In this document: piece after piece, positions 1-7,806 of the stretch
Numbering within the stretch: the stretch's first letter is position 1
Layout of the letters: the number at the start of each line of letters is the position of its first letter
Assembly: GCF_002261265.1 (NCBI RefSeq)
Contig: NZ_NEVK01000007.1
Location: forward strand, 1-64,000
Source: Bordetella genomosp. 7
GTDB lineage: Bacteria > Pseudomonadota > Gammaproteobacteria > Burkholderiales > Burkholderiaceae_B
Direction: 5' to 3'
Length of the DNA: 64,000 nt
The notes under the pieces: generated by a model
Seen by the model: the letters and a program-made list of their open reading frames with translations, nothing else
Databases searched by the model: none
Told to the model about the DNA's origin: nothing
Position numbers and translations under genes: made by a program

Positions 1-18
1 TGACCCCACAAAGTTGGA
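1..18. repeat. IS left terminal inverted repeat
   Basis: TGACCCCACAAAGTTGGA matches the reverse complement of the right end (1395-1412) at 16 of 18 positions; the two mismatches are adjacent (positions 8 and 9). Confidence 0.85.
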
Positions 19-30
19 CGGTTTTGACCG

Positions 31-867
31 TTATGTGGCCAGGAGCTGAGTTCTGTATTGCACGGGGCTCAGCCCGTTGAGTTTAAGCTTGATGCGCTCG
101 TGATTGTAGTAATGGATATATCGGGCGATTCCGTCCTTTAGCTGCTCAATGGTCTGGAAGGTGCTCAGGTGGTAGAACTCGGCCTTGAGAGTGCCGAAGA
201 AGCTCTCGATGGCCGCATTGTCCAGGCAGTTGCCTCGTCGTGACATGCTAGGGGTCACGCCGTGTTGCGCCAACAGTTCGCGGTAGGCGGGCATCTGGTA
301 CTGCCAGCCCTGATCCGAGTGCAGGATGGGACGCTCGGACGGGCCCAGCCGCGTGCAAGCCTGTTTGAGCATGTTGGCAACCATGGCAAAGCTTGGCCGG
401 GTGGCCATTTCGTAGGCAAGGATCTCGCCGTTACAAAGGTCCATCACCGGCGAGAGATACAGCTTCTGCGCGCCGACTTTGAACTCGGTCACATCGGTGG
501 CCCACTTCTTGTTCGGCTGCGCGGCCTGGAATTGGCGTTGCAGCACATTGGGGGCAAGCTGGTTGAGTGCGCCACGATAAGAGCGATATTTCTTGACCCG
601 CACGCAAGACTTCAACCGCAGCAAGCCCATCAAGCGCTGCACGGTCTTGTGATTAACCGGCCAGCCTTGCTGGCGCACGACTTCGGTGATGCGCCGATAG
701 CCATAGCGTCCTTGGTGCTGTTCAAAAATGGCGCAAATCCGGGCCTTCAACGACGCATACTTGTCACCGGCTTGCCCGGCCCGCCACTGGTAATAAAAGG
801 TGCTGCGCGGCAGGCCTGCCACCGACAACAGGTCGGCCAGGGGAAAGTGTTGCCTTAGTTCAAGCAC
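31..867 (-). CDS. IS3-family transposase OrfB (DDE integrase domain)
   Basis: 278-aa catalytic subunit of the transposase. An N-terminal HTH_21-like region (YGYRRITEVVRQQGWPVNHK) precedes an rve integrase core with the three acidic residues in typical contexts: WATDVTEF, LHSDQGWQY and DNAAIESFFGTLK. The last gives the E plus the following K/R that mark the D,D(35)E family. The frame opens with GTG at 867, and the preceding orfA stop shares one base with it (TAGTG). OrfB could therefore be made by coupling or, as established for IS3 elements, as an OrfAB fusion by -1 frameshifting. The run G-AAA-AAG (complement of 877-881) lies just before the orfA stop and could be the slip site. It is weaker than the A-AAA-AAG heptamer of IS150, so the fusion route is inference. 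Confidence 0.9.
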   Translation of the reverse strand: MLELRQHFPLADLLSVAGLPRSTFYYQWRAGQAGDKYASLKARICAIFEQHQGRYGYRRITEVVRQQGWPVNHKTVQRLMGLLRLKSCVRVKKYRSYRGALNQLAPNVLQRQFQAAQPNKKWATDVTEFKVGAQKLYLSPVMDLCNGEILAYEMATRPSFAMVANMLKQACTRLGPSERPILHSDQGWQYQMPAYRELLAQHGVTPSMSRRGNCLDNAAIESFFGTLKAEFYHLSTFQTIEQLKDGIARYIHYYNHERIKLKLNGLSPVQYRTQLLAT

Positions 868-1373
868 TATTTGCGCTTTTTCTGCTGCGCCGATTTCTGT
901 TTGGCTTGAACCAAGGCATCGAGCTTTTTTAGGTACGCGTTCTCCGTGCGCAAGAACTGCAGCTCCTTGAGCAGGTCTTCGCGGGTGCGTGCGGCGTCAG
1001 GCAGCGCCGGCTTCTTGGGTAAAACCATCCTGGGAGGCCCTCCTGTATATGTTCGGGCTGAACCCTGTACATCATACTGGCGCTCCCAGCGAGCGATGAT
1101 ATTGAAGTTACGGATGTCGAACCACGCCGCCGTCTGGCGGTACGACAGCTCATGCTGCTTCATGTGCAGCAGAACCTTCCATTTGAACGCCTCGTCATAG
1201 CGGACACGCTTGGTACGGAGGCCGGCCACACCATGGATCCGATAGGCCGCCACCCAGCGGCGCAGCGCATGTCGACTCACACCATGACGTTGCGCTACCG
1301 CCGCAATCCCGGCATTGCCCTCGCAATACTCCTGAGCCGACGCCAGTTTGACCGATTCACTGTACTTCTCCAT
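867..1373 (-). CDS. IS3-family transposase OrfA (helix-turn-helix)
   Basis: 168-aa DNA-binding subunit. Residues about 8-45 form an HTH_28/InsE-like helix-turn-helix (QRHGVSRHALRRWVAAYRIHG). A second HTH-like stretch covers roughly 58-95 (ELSYRQTAAWFDIRN), and a predicted coiled coil near the C-terminus (LLKELQFLRTENAYLKKLDA) probably serves OrfA-OrfAB multimerisation. The very basic tail ends KSAQQKKRK, whose A-rich codons form the putative frameshift site. The ATG at 1373 lies just inside the right inverted repeat, so transcription probably starts within the IS end. Confidence 0.88.
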   Translation of the reverse strand: MEKYSESVKLASAQEYCEGNAGIAAVAQRHGVSRHALRRWVAAYRIHGVAGLRTKRVRYDEAFKWKVLLHMKQHELSYRQTAAWFDIRNFNIIARWERQYDVQGSARTYTGGPPRMVLPKKPALPDAARTREDLLKELQFLRTENAYLKKLDALVQAKQKSAQQKKRK

Positions 1374-1394
1374 GAAATAACCCCAAAGTTGATA

Positions 1395-1412
1395 TCCAAC
1401 TTTTGGGGGTCA
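1395..1412. repeat. IS right terminal inverted repeat
   Basis: TCCAACTTTTGGGGGTCA, the inverted partner of bases 1-18. It lies upstream of orfA, where an IS3-family promoter is expected. Confidence 0.85.
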
Positions 1413-1421
1413 CTTCACGAA

Positions 1422-1435
1422 GGTGCCTGACACCC
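1422..1435. repeat. Degenerate half copy of the GGTGTCTGAC hairpin repeat
   Basis: GGTGCCTGACACCC starts 10 bases after the IS right end. It differs by one base from the left arm of the 31-nt hairpins found at 44, 54 and 60 kb. The right arm is absent; the following bases are unrelated. The IS may have inserted next to, or disrupted, an older repeat. Confidence 0.5.
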
Positions 1436-1458
1436 CCTTGTGTTACCAGACGGCAGGT

Positions 1459-1995
1459 TCAGCCGTGGTGGGACGCAGCGGCGGGACGGTCGGCTACGCC
1501 GAGGCGCCGCGCGGTATATGCGGCAACGCCCCCGGCTTCCAGCAATTCCAGCAATCCCGGATCCGTCGGGTGCACGGCAATGGCGGTCTGGCGGCTGCGA
1601 TTGATGGCTTTCGTGCCGCGCAGGTCCATCTCCAGCTCATCCCCCGTTTCGACGTGATCGTAAAGTTCGGGGTATGCCAGCGCCGGCAGGCCGAGATTGA
1701 TGCTGTCCCGCTCCCAGGCCGCGGAAAAACTCTTGCCCAGCACCGCCGAGATGCCCAGCGCCTTGAACGCGTTGATCGGCCCATCAAGATGCTTGCCCGT
1801 GCCGAACGCCGTGCCCACCACCAGCAAGTCGCCAGGGCGGACATTCTTCACGAACGTCGGATCCACATCTTCCAGCACGTGCTGCGCCAGTTCCTCGAAC
1901 TTACCGGCGCGGCCCAGCGGGTCGTATCTGCCGGAAACGAAATAACTACTGCGCAGCTGGTCGCCGAACTTCCAGACTCGTCCCGATAGAATCAT
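1459..1995 (-). CDS. Aconitase/isopropylmalate dehydratase small subunit (LeuD-like)
   Basis: 178 aa, the usual length for a LeuD-type swivel subunit of the aconitase superfamily. The opening GRVWKFGDQLRSSYFVSGRY resembles the LeuD start. VVGTAFGTGKHLDGPINAFKALGI corresponds to the conserved G-S-S-R-E-H-A substrate loop region, here changed to FGTGKHLDG, and SFSAAWERDSINLGLPAL matches the F-x-x-N-x-x-x-x-G-L signature. The start overlaps the upstream large-subunit frame by ATGA (1992-1995), so the two were co-translated. The substrate is unlikely to be isopropylmalate itself, because the loop is not canonical; a dimethylmalate or methylcitrate-type hydro-lyase is possible. Its partner is N-terminally truncated, so this subunit is probably orphaned. 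Confidence 0.8.
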   Translation of the reverse strand: MILSGRVWKFGDQLRSSYFVSGRYDPLGRAGKFEELAQHVLEDVDPTFVKNVRPGDLLVVGTAFGTGKHLDGPINAFKALGISAVLGKSFSAAWERDSINLGLPALAYPELYDHVETGDELEMDLRGTKAINRSRQTAIAVHPTDPGLLELLEAGGVAAYTARRLGVADRPAAASHHG

Positions 1996-2850
1996 GATTG
2001 CTCCCGTGTAACAGCAGCCGCCTGGTTCGCCCGTACCATGTCCGGGCTGGCGATATGGCCCGCCAATGCGGACGCAGCCACCACGGCGGCATTGGCCAGA
2101 TAAATCTTCGCCTTGTTGCTACCCATGCGGCCAGGCCAGTTTTCGACCGACCCGGTAATGCAGTTCTCGCCCTCTTCCAGGTGCAGCGGCGATGCATTGC
2201 CATAGAAGCACGCGCCGCAGCCCGGCGCCGTCACCGTGGCCCCAGCCGCGATGAAAGTGGCCATATGTCCGGCCTCGACGGCCTGCATCATCACCTCGGT
2301 AGAAATCGGCGTCACCACCATGCGCACGCCCTCGCTGATCCTGCGCCCCTTCAGTATCTCGGCGGCCTGCGCCAGGTCTTCCAGGCGGCCCGACAAACAC
2401 GACCCGATATACGCCGCGTCGATGCGCGTGGCCTGCAATGCGCGCAGCGGCGCAATGACGGTCGGGTCGTCCGGACCGGCAACCAGCGGCTCGAAAGATG
2501 ACAGGTCGTATTGGTAATACTGGTCATACACCGCGTCGGCGTCCGCCTGCACCGGCACGAACGGTTCGCGCGCCCGCCCTTCCAGATACTGCAACAGCAC
2601 GTCGTCAGAAGGGAAGATCATGGTCGTGGCGCCGATATGCGGCGCGCCGTTGGCCACGGCCATGCGCACGTCCAGCGGCATGGTCGCCACGCCAGGGCCG
2701 TCGAACTCGATCACACAGCCTTCGGCCTTGCCGCGCAGGTCCTGCAGCAGGCGCAGGTAAATGTCTTTGCCCAGCACGCCCTTGGGCAGCCGGCCGGTCA
2801 AGGTCACCTTGATGCATGGCGGCACCTTGAACCACGTGTCGCCCGTGGCA
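1992..2850 (-). pseudogene. LeuC-like large subunit, N-terminal part missing
   Basis: About 285 codons corresponding to the C-terminal two thirds of an aconitase/LeuC-family large subunit (normally 420-470 aa). The three iron-sulfur cysteines survive: one in IGSCLSGRLEDL and two in APGCGACFYGN. Family homology can be read upstream of the first ATG (2825) as ATGDTWFKVPPC, up to about 2850, where it stops abruptly against an acyl-CoA dehydrogenase fragment on the opposite strand. The missing N-terminal domain carries substrate and active-site residues, so the remnant should be inactive. It overlaps the LeuD-like gene by ATGA. I infer a deletion or inversion breakpoint at about 2850. Confidence 0.8.
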
Positions 2851-3238
2851 GCGCTTCTGCCTTGACGAGGCGCTGCGCTTCGCCAAAGAACGCAAGACCT
2901 GGGGCGTCACCCTGTCGCAAAGACAGCTTATCCAGGGATGGCTGGCCGAAATGGCCACCGATATCGAGATCAGCACGCTGTTGCGCGACCGGGCCGCCTG
3001 GCGCTACGACCGCGGCGAACTGACGGTATCGGAGGCCGCGATGGTGAAGTATGTGACCGCGGAAAACGCCCTGAAGGCCGCCAACTATGCCACCGACATC
3101 TTCGGCGGCATGGGCTTCATGGAAGGCGTGCCCGTCGTACGACGCCTGCGAGACGCCAAGGGCCTGACCATTATTCTGGGCGGCGTGACGCTGTTCAAGT
3201 GGATCATCGCGAAAGAACTCGGATGCACGGATGAATAA
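2851..3238 (+). pseudogene. Acyl-CoA dehydrogenase, C-terminal remnant
   Basis: About 128 codons equal to the C-terminal domain of an acyl-CoA dehydrogenase (normally about 380-400 aa). It reads CLDEALRFAKERKTWG at the junction, then a helical stretch, then the family's C-terminal ATDIFGGMGFMEGVPVVRRL, which resembles the flavin/acyl-CoA contact loop. There is no N-terminal or middle domain and no start with a ribosome site; an internal ATG at 2951 would give 95 aa. It is fused head-to-head with the truncated leuC-like gene. Confidence 0.8.
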
Positions 3239-3242
3239 GCCG

Positions 3243-3264
3243 CGTCGGCCGCTTGCGGCCGACG
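3243..3264. terminator. Stem-loop after the acyl-CoA dehydrogenase remnant
   Basis: CGTCGGCCG, loop CTTG, CGGCCGACG: a perfect 9-bp stem starting 5 bases after the stop at 3238. No T run follows directly (only CTTTTAC near 3280), so it is either a weak terminator or an mRNA-stabilising hairpin. The rest of the gap to 3522 shows no gene; it is AT-richer than its surroundings and probably holds the promoter of the ECF sigma gene. Confidence 0.5.
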
Positions 3265-3522
3265 ACGGGCCCGGCGGCTGAGCTTTTACATTGCCCACCG
3301 GGCATATTGATAGCGCCCTCTGTGGGGCGCCGTGCCGCGTATCCGGCCAGAATTAAAAAATCGAATGGCCATTCATTCAATACGCGATACATCGCCGCCC
3401 ATACCGCGGCGCAGGCGAAGGCGCTATAACAACAACATATGTAACCACCCTCCCCGGCGGGAATAATCCGCGCCGCCATTCGTCTGACTGGCATCGTTGA
3501 CTTTTAAAGGCGCTTTTTATCC

Positions 3523-4041
3523 ATGGCGGCGGGCTTTACCGACGAAGACCTGCGCGACGTGCTGCCCCGGCTGCGCCGCTTCGCGTTGTCGTTGACGCAT
3601 GACCCGGCCAACGCCGACGACCTGGTGCAGTCCTGCCTGGAACGCGCGCTGACGCGGGCCGGCAGCCGCCGCCCGGAAGGTGACCTGCGGGCCTGGCTGT
3701 TTGCGATTCTTTATCGGTGTTTCATTGACACCCAGCGCCGCAACCGGCGCTACGCGCGCATCCTGGACTTTTTCAGCGGCTCGCCCGAACCGCGCGCGCC
3801 CTCGGCCGAGCACGTCGCGCTGGCGCGCGAGGCGCTGGGCGACCTGGCTCGCCTGACCGCCGACCAGCAAAGCCTGCTGTTGCTGATATCGGTCGAGGGC
3901 CTGGGCTACCAGGAAGCGGCCGATGTGCTCGATATCCCGGTCGGGACGGTAATGTCACGGCTGTCGCGCGCCCGCAAGGCGCTGCGCAGCCTGACAGAAG
4001 GGCGCACCGCCCCCGCGCCGGGGCTGCGCTTGATGAAATGA
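3523..4041 (+). CDS. ECF-type RNA polymerase sigma factor
   Basis: 172 aa, typical for an extracytoplasmic-function sigma-70 factor with only regions 2 and 4. Region 2 (about residues 10-75) contains LTHDPANADDLVQSCLERAL and the core-binding/-10 part LRAWLFAILYRCFIDTQRR. Region 4 (about 105-160) contains LLLISVEGLGYQEAADVLD and the recognition helix VPVGTVMSRLSRARKALR in slightly divergent form. The stop overlaps the next start (ATGA, 4038-4041), which couples it to a membrane anti-sigma factor. Such pairs normally respond to envelope or oxidative stress and autoregulate, but nothing here reveals the signal or regulon. Confidence 0.92.
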   Translation: MAAGFTDEDLRDVLPRLRRFALSLTHDPANADDLVQSCLERALTRAGSRRPEGDLRAWLFAILYRCFIDTQRRNRRYARILDFFSGSPEPRAPSAEHVALAREALGDLARLTADQQSLLLLISVEGLGYQEAADVLDIPVGTVMSRLSRARKALRSLTEGRTAPAPGLRLMK

Positions 4042-4796
4042 CCATGCTGATCCCCAGTGAACATGACCTGCATGCCTATGCCGATGGGCAACTGGATCCG
4101 GCACGTCGCCAGGATGTCGAAGCCTATCTGGCGTCGCACCCCGACGCCGCCGAAGAGATCGAGCAGATCCGAAGCCAGACCGAGGCATTGCGGCGCCGGC
4201 ACGCCGACCTGAGCCGCTACGCTGCCCCCGAACGGCTGGATCCCGCCTGCGTGCGCAAGACCTTGCGCACCCGCCGCCGCCAACGCATGGCGCTTGCCGC
4301 CACGGTTGCGCTGACCCTGGGCATCGGCAGCCTGGGCGGCTGGCAGGCAAGGGAAACCGCCATGCGCTCCGGCTACCTGCCCATGGCCGATGCCGTGCAT
4401 GCGTATCGCATGTTCGCAGCGGATGCGGCCGCGAACATGGTCGACTTCCGCTCCAGCCAACCTTCGGAACTGCAGGCCTGGCTGAACCGGCATTTCATGC
4501 AGCCCGCGCCCCTGCCGGATTTCAATGCCTATGGCTACCGGCCAGTGGGCGGACGGCTGATGTCGACGGAATCCGGCCCCGCCGCCATCGTGCTGTATCA
4601 GGCCAGCAATGGCGAGAGCATCCTGTACTACATGCGCTCGCCGGGCCGCGCACTGAACTTCACTCATGGCAAGCGCCGCGACGGCGACCTGATGGCGCAG
4701 TACTGGAAGCAAGGCCGCTACCTGTACGCGGTCGTCAGTCCCGGCAATACGCCCGCCGCAAGGGCCGTACAGCAAGCCGTCGCACCGGACGCCTGA
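4038..4796 (+). CDS. Transmembrane anti-sigma factor
   Basis: 252 aa. The cytoplasmic N-terminus has the anti-sigma signature DLHAYADGQLDPARRQDVEAYL (about residues 10-31), followed by a basic helix. One membrane segment (ALAATVALTLGIGSLGGW, about 84-101) leads to a periplasmic C-terminal domain of about 150 residues. The zinc anti-sigma H-x3-C-x2-C motif is absent (only one cysteine in this region), so redox release through a zinc site is unlikely and regulated proteolysis or a conformational signal is more plausible. It is translationally coupled to the ECF sigma gene, which supports the partnership. Confidence 0.85.
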   Translation: MTMLIPSEHDLHAYADGQLDPARRQDVEAYLASHPDAAEEIEQIRSQTEALRRRHADLSRYAAPERLDPACVRKTLRTRRRQRMALAATVALTLGIGSLGGWQARETAMRSGYLPMADAVHAYRMFAADAAANMVDFRSSQPSELQAWLNRHFMQPAPLPDFNAYGYRPVGGRLMSTESGPAAIVLYQASNGESILYYMRSPGRALNFTHGKRRDGDLMAQYWKQGRYLYAVVSPGNTPAARAVQQAVAPDA

Positions 4797-4819
4797 TCCG
4801 GCCGCAGGGGGCGCTGGCC

Positions 4820-5074
4820 TTAATGCGTATTCACCCAATCCTGGGCGTCGCGGATAAACCAGGGAAGATTCAGTTTTTCGCCTTCGCCCGACTGAATGGT
4901 CAGGCGCTGCTGCGAAGCCCCTTGCGGCGTGCCGTCCGGCGCCGGCGTGCCCCGGGCCGGGCGGGTGCGGTAGTCGATATCGGCCTGACGGGGCGGGCTG
5001 TCGGCACAGGCCGCAAGGCACGCGCAGGCGAGCGCCGCCACAAGGGATTGCAAGACTGAACGCGGCATTCTCAT
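4820..5074 (-). CDS. Small putative lipoprotein
   Basis: 84 aa from the ATG at 5074. The longer frame to 5173 would put 33 charged residues before the signal and is unlikely. The N-terminus is a lipoprotein signal: MRMPRS, a hydrophobic core SLVAALACACL and lipobox LAAC. The cysteine is followed by a proline- and charge-rich mature part ending PWFIRDAQDWVNTH. It converges with the anti-sigma gene, 23 bp apart. No family was recognised; the function is unknown, and attachment to the outer membrane is likely because Ala follows the Cys. Confidence 0.65.
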   Translation of the reverse strand: MRMPRSVLQSLVAALACACLAACADSPPRQADIDYRTRPARGTPAPDGTPQGASQQRLTIQSGEGEKLNLPWFIRDAQDWVNTH

Positions 5075-5599
5075 GGTATCGGCAGGCCAGTAAGGCGAAA
5101 AATCAGCGGAATCAAAACGATACCTTACCCGCAAAGCGGCAGCCACGGCGGCCCTTTCCCCAGACAGGCCCACGAAACGTCGTTCGCCGGGCCGGCGATT
5201 GTGCGAAGATGCGCGGCTCGCGATTCTTCGTTATCATTCAGTTTCTTGTAAGTTTCGGTGATGCGGGGCGACCACGGGCAACAACTGGACGCCGCGCATC
5301 AACATAATGGACTCAGAACCACCCAGTACCACCGCGCCGCACGTGCATGTTCACACGTGGCGCTTCCCTCGCAAGATCGCCAGCCCATTGGCCCTGTCCC
5401 GTTGTCGCGCAATGGGCAGGCCGTTCGTCCAGGCGCATACCTACCTGCAGCGACCATCTCCGCGCCACGGCGCAGGTGAATCGCATCGCATCCCGCGCGC
5501 GGCGGCCCAGGGCCCCGCCCGACCCGCTTCACTCCTGCTTCCCCTCAATCGGCCGCAACGCTTGCGTATTGCGCGCCTGCGCTATTCCCGGAATTCGTA
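5075..5599 (+). promoter_or_regulatory. Long structured leader upstream of the terC-like gene
   Basis: 525 bp without a convincing gene. It contains several inverted repeats in the direction of the TerC gene: GATGCG (5260-5265) with CGCATC (5295-5300), and GCCCATTG (5383-5390) with CAATGGGC (5410-5417), a perfect 8-bp stem with a 19-nt loop. TerC-family genes are often controlled by Mn2+ yybP-ykoY riboswitches, but the GGGGAGUAG hallmark of that class is not visible. The region is a candidate long 5' leader or divergent promoter region; no element was identified with confidence. Confidence 0.3.
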
Positions 5600-7174
5600 A
5601 TGATATTTGAATGGATGACCGACCCCACGGCATGGCTGGGGCTGGCGACGCTGATCATTCTTGAAATCGTCCTTGGCATCGACAACCTGGTCTTTATCGC
5701 CATCCTGGCCGATAAACTGCCGCCACATCAGCGCAATCGGGCCAGGGTGATCGGCCTGACGCTGGCCATGCTGATGCGCCTGGGCCTGCTGGCCAGCATC
5801 GCGTGGGTCGTCACCCTGACCGAACCCTTGTTCACGGTGTTCGGCACCGAGATTTCAGGGCGCGACCTGATCCTGATCCTGGGCGGCCTGTTCCTGCTCT
5901 TCAAGGGCACCATGGAACTGCACGAACGGGTCGAAGGGCAGGCGCACGGCGACACGCAAACAGTTCAACACGCGGTTTTCTGGCAGGTCATTCTGCAGAT
6001 TGTCGTGCTGGACGCCGTGTTCTCGCTGGACTCGGTCATCACGGCTGTCGGCATGGTGCAGGAACTCAGCATCATGATGATCGCGGTGGTGCTGGCCATG
6101 GCGGTCATGATGCTGGCCAGCAAGCCGCTGATGGCGTTCGTGGGCCGCCACCCCACCGTGGTGATCCTGTGCCTGGGCCTGCTCTTGATGATCGGCTTCA
6201 GCCTGGTGGCCGAAGGACTGGGCTTCCACGTCCCCAAAGGCTACCTGTACGCGGCCATCGGCTTCTCTATCATGATCGAGGCCTGCAACCAGCTGGCTCG
6301 CCGCAACCTTAGCCGCCGCAGCAACGGGCTGACCGCTCGCGAGCGCACCGCCCAGGCGGTGTTGCGGCTGCTGCGCGGCGGCAAGGCAGGTGCGCAGGGG
6401 TCCGGCAACGAAGTCGCGGCGCTGGTCGACGGCATCATCAGCGACAGCGCGGTTACCGCCGAAGAAAGCGGTCTTATTGAACGCGTGCTGGCCATGGGCA
6501 GCAGCGACGTACGCTCGATCATGGTTCCGCGCATGGAAATAGTCTGGCTGGATGTGTCGGACTCGGCCGAAGACGTGGTGCGCAAGTTCTCGTGCGGGCA
6601 CGCGCGCCTGCCGCTGTGCGAGCGCGACGCGTCCAACGTCATTGGCATCGTGCACTTCAAGGACGTGATGCCCGCGCTGCAGCAGCCCGGCCCCGTCGAC
6701 CTGGTTGAATTGGCCCGCGAGCCGCACTTCGTCATCGAAACCACGCCGGTATTCAAGGTGCTGGAAGTGCTGCGCCAATCGCGCGACCATATGTTGATCG
6801 TGGTCGACGAGCTCGGCAGCTGCGAAGGCTTGGTGACGCCGATGGATGTACTGACGGCCGTGGGCGGCGAACTGCCCGAGCATGAAGGCGAGGCAAGCCA
6901 GGCCACCCGCCTTGAAGACGGCGCTTGGCTGCTGGATGCCGGAATGCCCATCGAGGAAGCGCGGCTGCTGTTGGCCAGCGCCGAACTGGCCCGGCCCTTG
7001 CCCGACGCGACATTGGCGGGTGCATTGCTGCGCGTGTGCGGACACCTGCCCGTCGTGGGCGAAGTCATCCATTGGGGCGACTGGAGTTTCGAAGTGACTT
7101 CGCGCGATGGCTTGCGCATCGGGCAAGTGCGCGCGTACGAGGAAGCCGCCGCAACGGCGGCAGCAGCAAACTGA
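5600..7174 (+). CDS. TerC-family membrane protein with CBS pair and CorC/HlyC domain
   Basis: 524 aa with three modules. Residues about 1-235 form a TerC integral-membrane domain with seven or so hydrophobic segments and the acidic intramembrane motifs [12 protein letters not shown] and [14 protein letters not shown]. Residues about 285-405 form a CBS-domain pair ([16 protein letters not shown] to the second CBS), and a C-terminal CorC/HlyC transporter-associated domain follows (about 420-515). This is the architecture of E. coli YoaE/YegH. TerC proteins are linked to metal export, including manganese delivery to exported enzymes, and CBS pairs usually sense nucleotides, so this is likely a regulated metal transporter. 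No strong Shine-Dalgarno is visible before the ATG at 5600. Confidence 0.88.
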   Translation: MIFEWMTDPTAWLGLATLIILEIVLGIDNLVFIAILADKLPPHQRNRARVIGLTLAMLMRLGLLASIAWVVTLTEPLFTVFGTEISGRDLILILGGLFLLFKGTMELHERVEGQAHGDTQTVQHAVFWQVILQIVVLDAVFSLDSVITAVGMVQELSIMMIAVVLAMAVMMLASKPLMAFVGRHPTVVILCLGLLLMIGFSLVAEGLGFHVPKGYLYAAIGFSIMIEACNQLARRNLSRRSNGLTARERTAQAVLRLLRGGKAGAQGSGNEVAALVDGIISDSAVTAEESGLIERVLAMGSSDVRSIMVPRMEIVWLDVSDSAEDVVRKFSCGHARLPLCERDASNVIGIVHFKDVMPALQQPGPVDLVELAREPHFVIETTPVFKVLEVLRQSRDHMLIVVDELGSCEGLVTPMDVLTAVGGELPEHEGEASQATRLEDGAWLLDAGMPIEEARLLLASAELARPLPDATLAGALLRVCGHLPVVGEVIHWGDWSFEVTSRDGLRIGQVRAYEEAAATAAAAN

Positions 7175-7202
7175 CAAACCCCTGTTTACAGGAGATTCAC
7201 TT

Positions 7203-7757
7203 ATGCAAGACCAAGACCGCGACGCAATTGCCAGCGTATTCAGCAGAATCCAGGAACTCGAACGGCAGGGGCATCCGCGCGATCCCGACGCCGAGCAGTT
7301 GATACGCCAGGAAATGCAGAAGAACCCTGGCTCTGCCTATTACCTGGCGCAGACCGTGCTGGTTCAGCAACAGGCCCTGCAGAATGCGCAAGCGCGCATC
7401 CAGGAACTGCAAAAGAACCCCTCTGCCGCGGTGCAGCCTTCGGGCTCAAACCCCACGGCCGCCAGCCCCTCGACCGCATTCGGCAGGCGCGCCCCGGCTG
7501 CAGGTCCCGCCGCGGGCGGCCTGGGCACCGGCTTTGGCCGCAACAACGCGGCGCCCGCGGGCGGAGGCTTCATGGCCGGCGCGCTGCAGACCGCAGTAGG
7601 CGTGGCCGGCGGCATGATGCTGGGCAATCTGCTCGGCAGCTTGTTCACCGGCAACGAGGCGCAGGCCGCCGAGGCTCCCCCGGCAGACGAAGGTGCTGCC
7701 CCGCCTTACGAGGATGAAGGCGATTTTTCGGATGATGGCGGCGACTTCGAGGTTTAA
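7203..7757 (+). CDS. DUF2076 family protein
   Basis: 184 aa from the ATG at 7203, which has CAGGAG 7 bases upstream; a longer in-frame extension to 7107 lies inside the terC-like gene. The N-terminal helical half (QDRDAIASVFSRIQELERQG to about residue 70) is the DUF2076 signature. It is followed by an Ala/Gly/Pro-rich segment, a glycine-rich hydrophobic stretch (GVAGGMMLGNLLGSLF) and an acidic tail ending DFSDDGGDFEV. Members are described as periplasmic ligand-binding sensor-like proteins, but their role is not established. It lies 28 bp after the terC-like gene and may be co-transcribed. Confidence 0.75.
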   Translation: MQDQDRDAIASVFSRIQELERQGHPRDPDAEQLIRQEMQKNPGSAYYLAQTVLVQQQALQNAQARIQELQKNPSAAVQPSGSNPTAASPSTAFGRRAPAAGPAAGGLGTGFGRNNAAPAGGGFMAGALQTAVGVAGGMMLGNLLGSLFTGNEAQAAEAPPADEGAAPPYEDEGDFSDDGGDFEV

Positions 7758-7806
7758 GGCCGGCCATCCAACGCCCAAGGCCAGTCGCACGGCCGCGGGC
7801 GCGCCA

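Larger units (their letters stand above)
1..1412 (-). mobile_element. IS3-family insertion sequence, IS150-type, apparently complete
   Basis: A 1412-bp element bounded by imperfect 18-bp terminal inverted repeats that begin TG and end CA, as IS3-family ends do. It carries the classical two overlapping reading frames on the minus strand: an HTH-containing OrfA followed by a DDE integrase OrfB. Length, OrfA size (168 aa) and OrfB size (278 aa) fit the IS150 group. Both frames are open and look intact, so the copy may be functional. The left end coincides with the first base of the window, so the target-site duplication cannot be checked. The right end lies 47 bp from the stop codon of the leuD-like gene, so the insertion is intergenic on that side. 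Confidence 0.9.

Noticed and set aside
1-12. Target-site duplication of the IS element
   Set aside because: The left end is the first base of the window, so the flanking duplication cannot be seen.
5221-5599. yybP-ykoY manganese riboswitch upstream of the TerC gene
   Set aside because: The characteristic GGGGAGUAG strand and partner loop are absent; stems are present but cannot be assigned to this class by eye.
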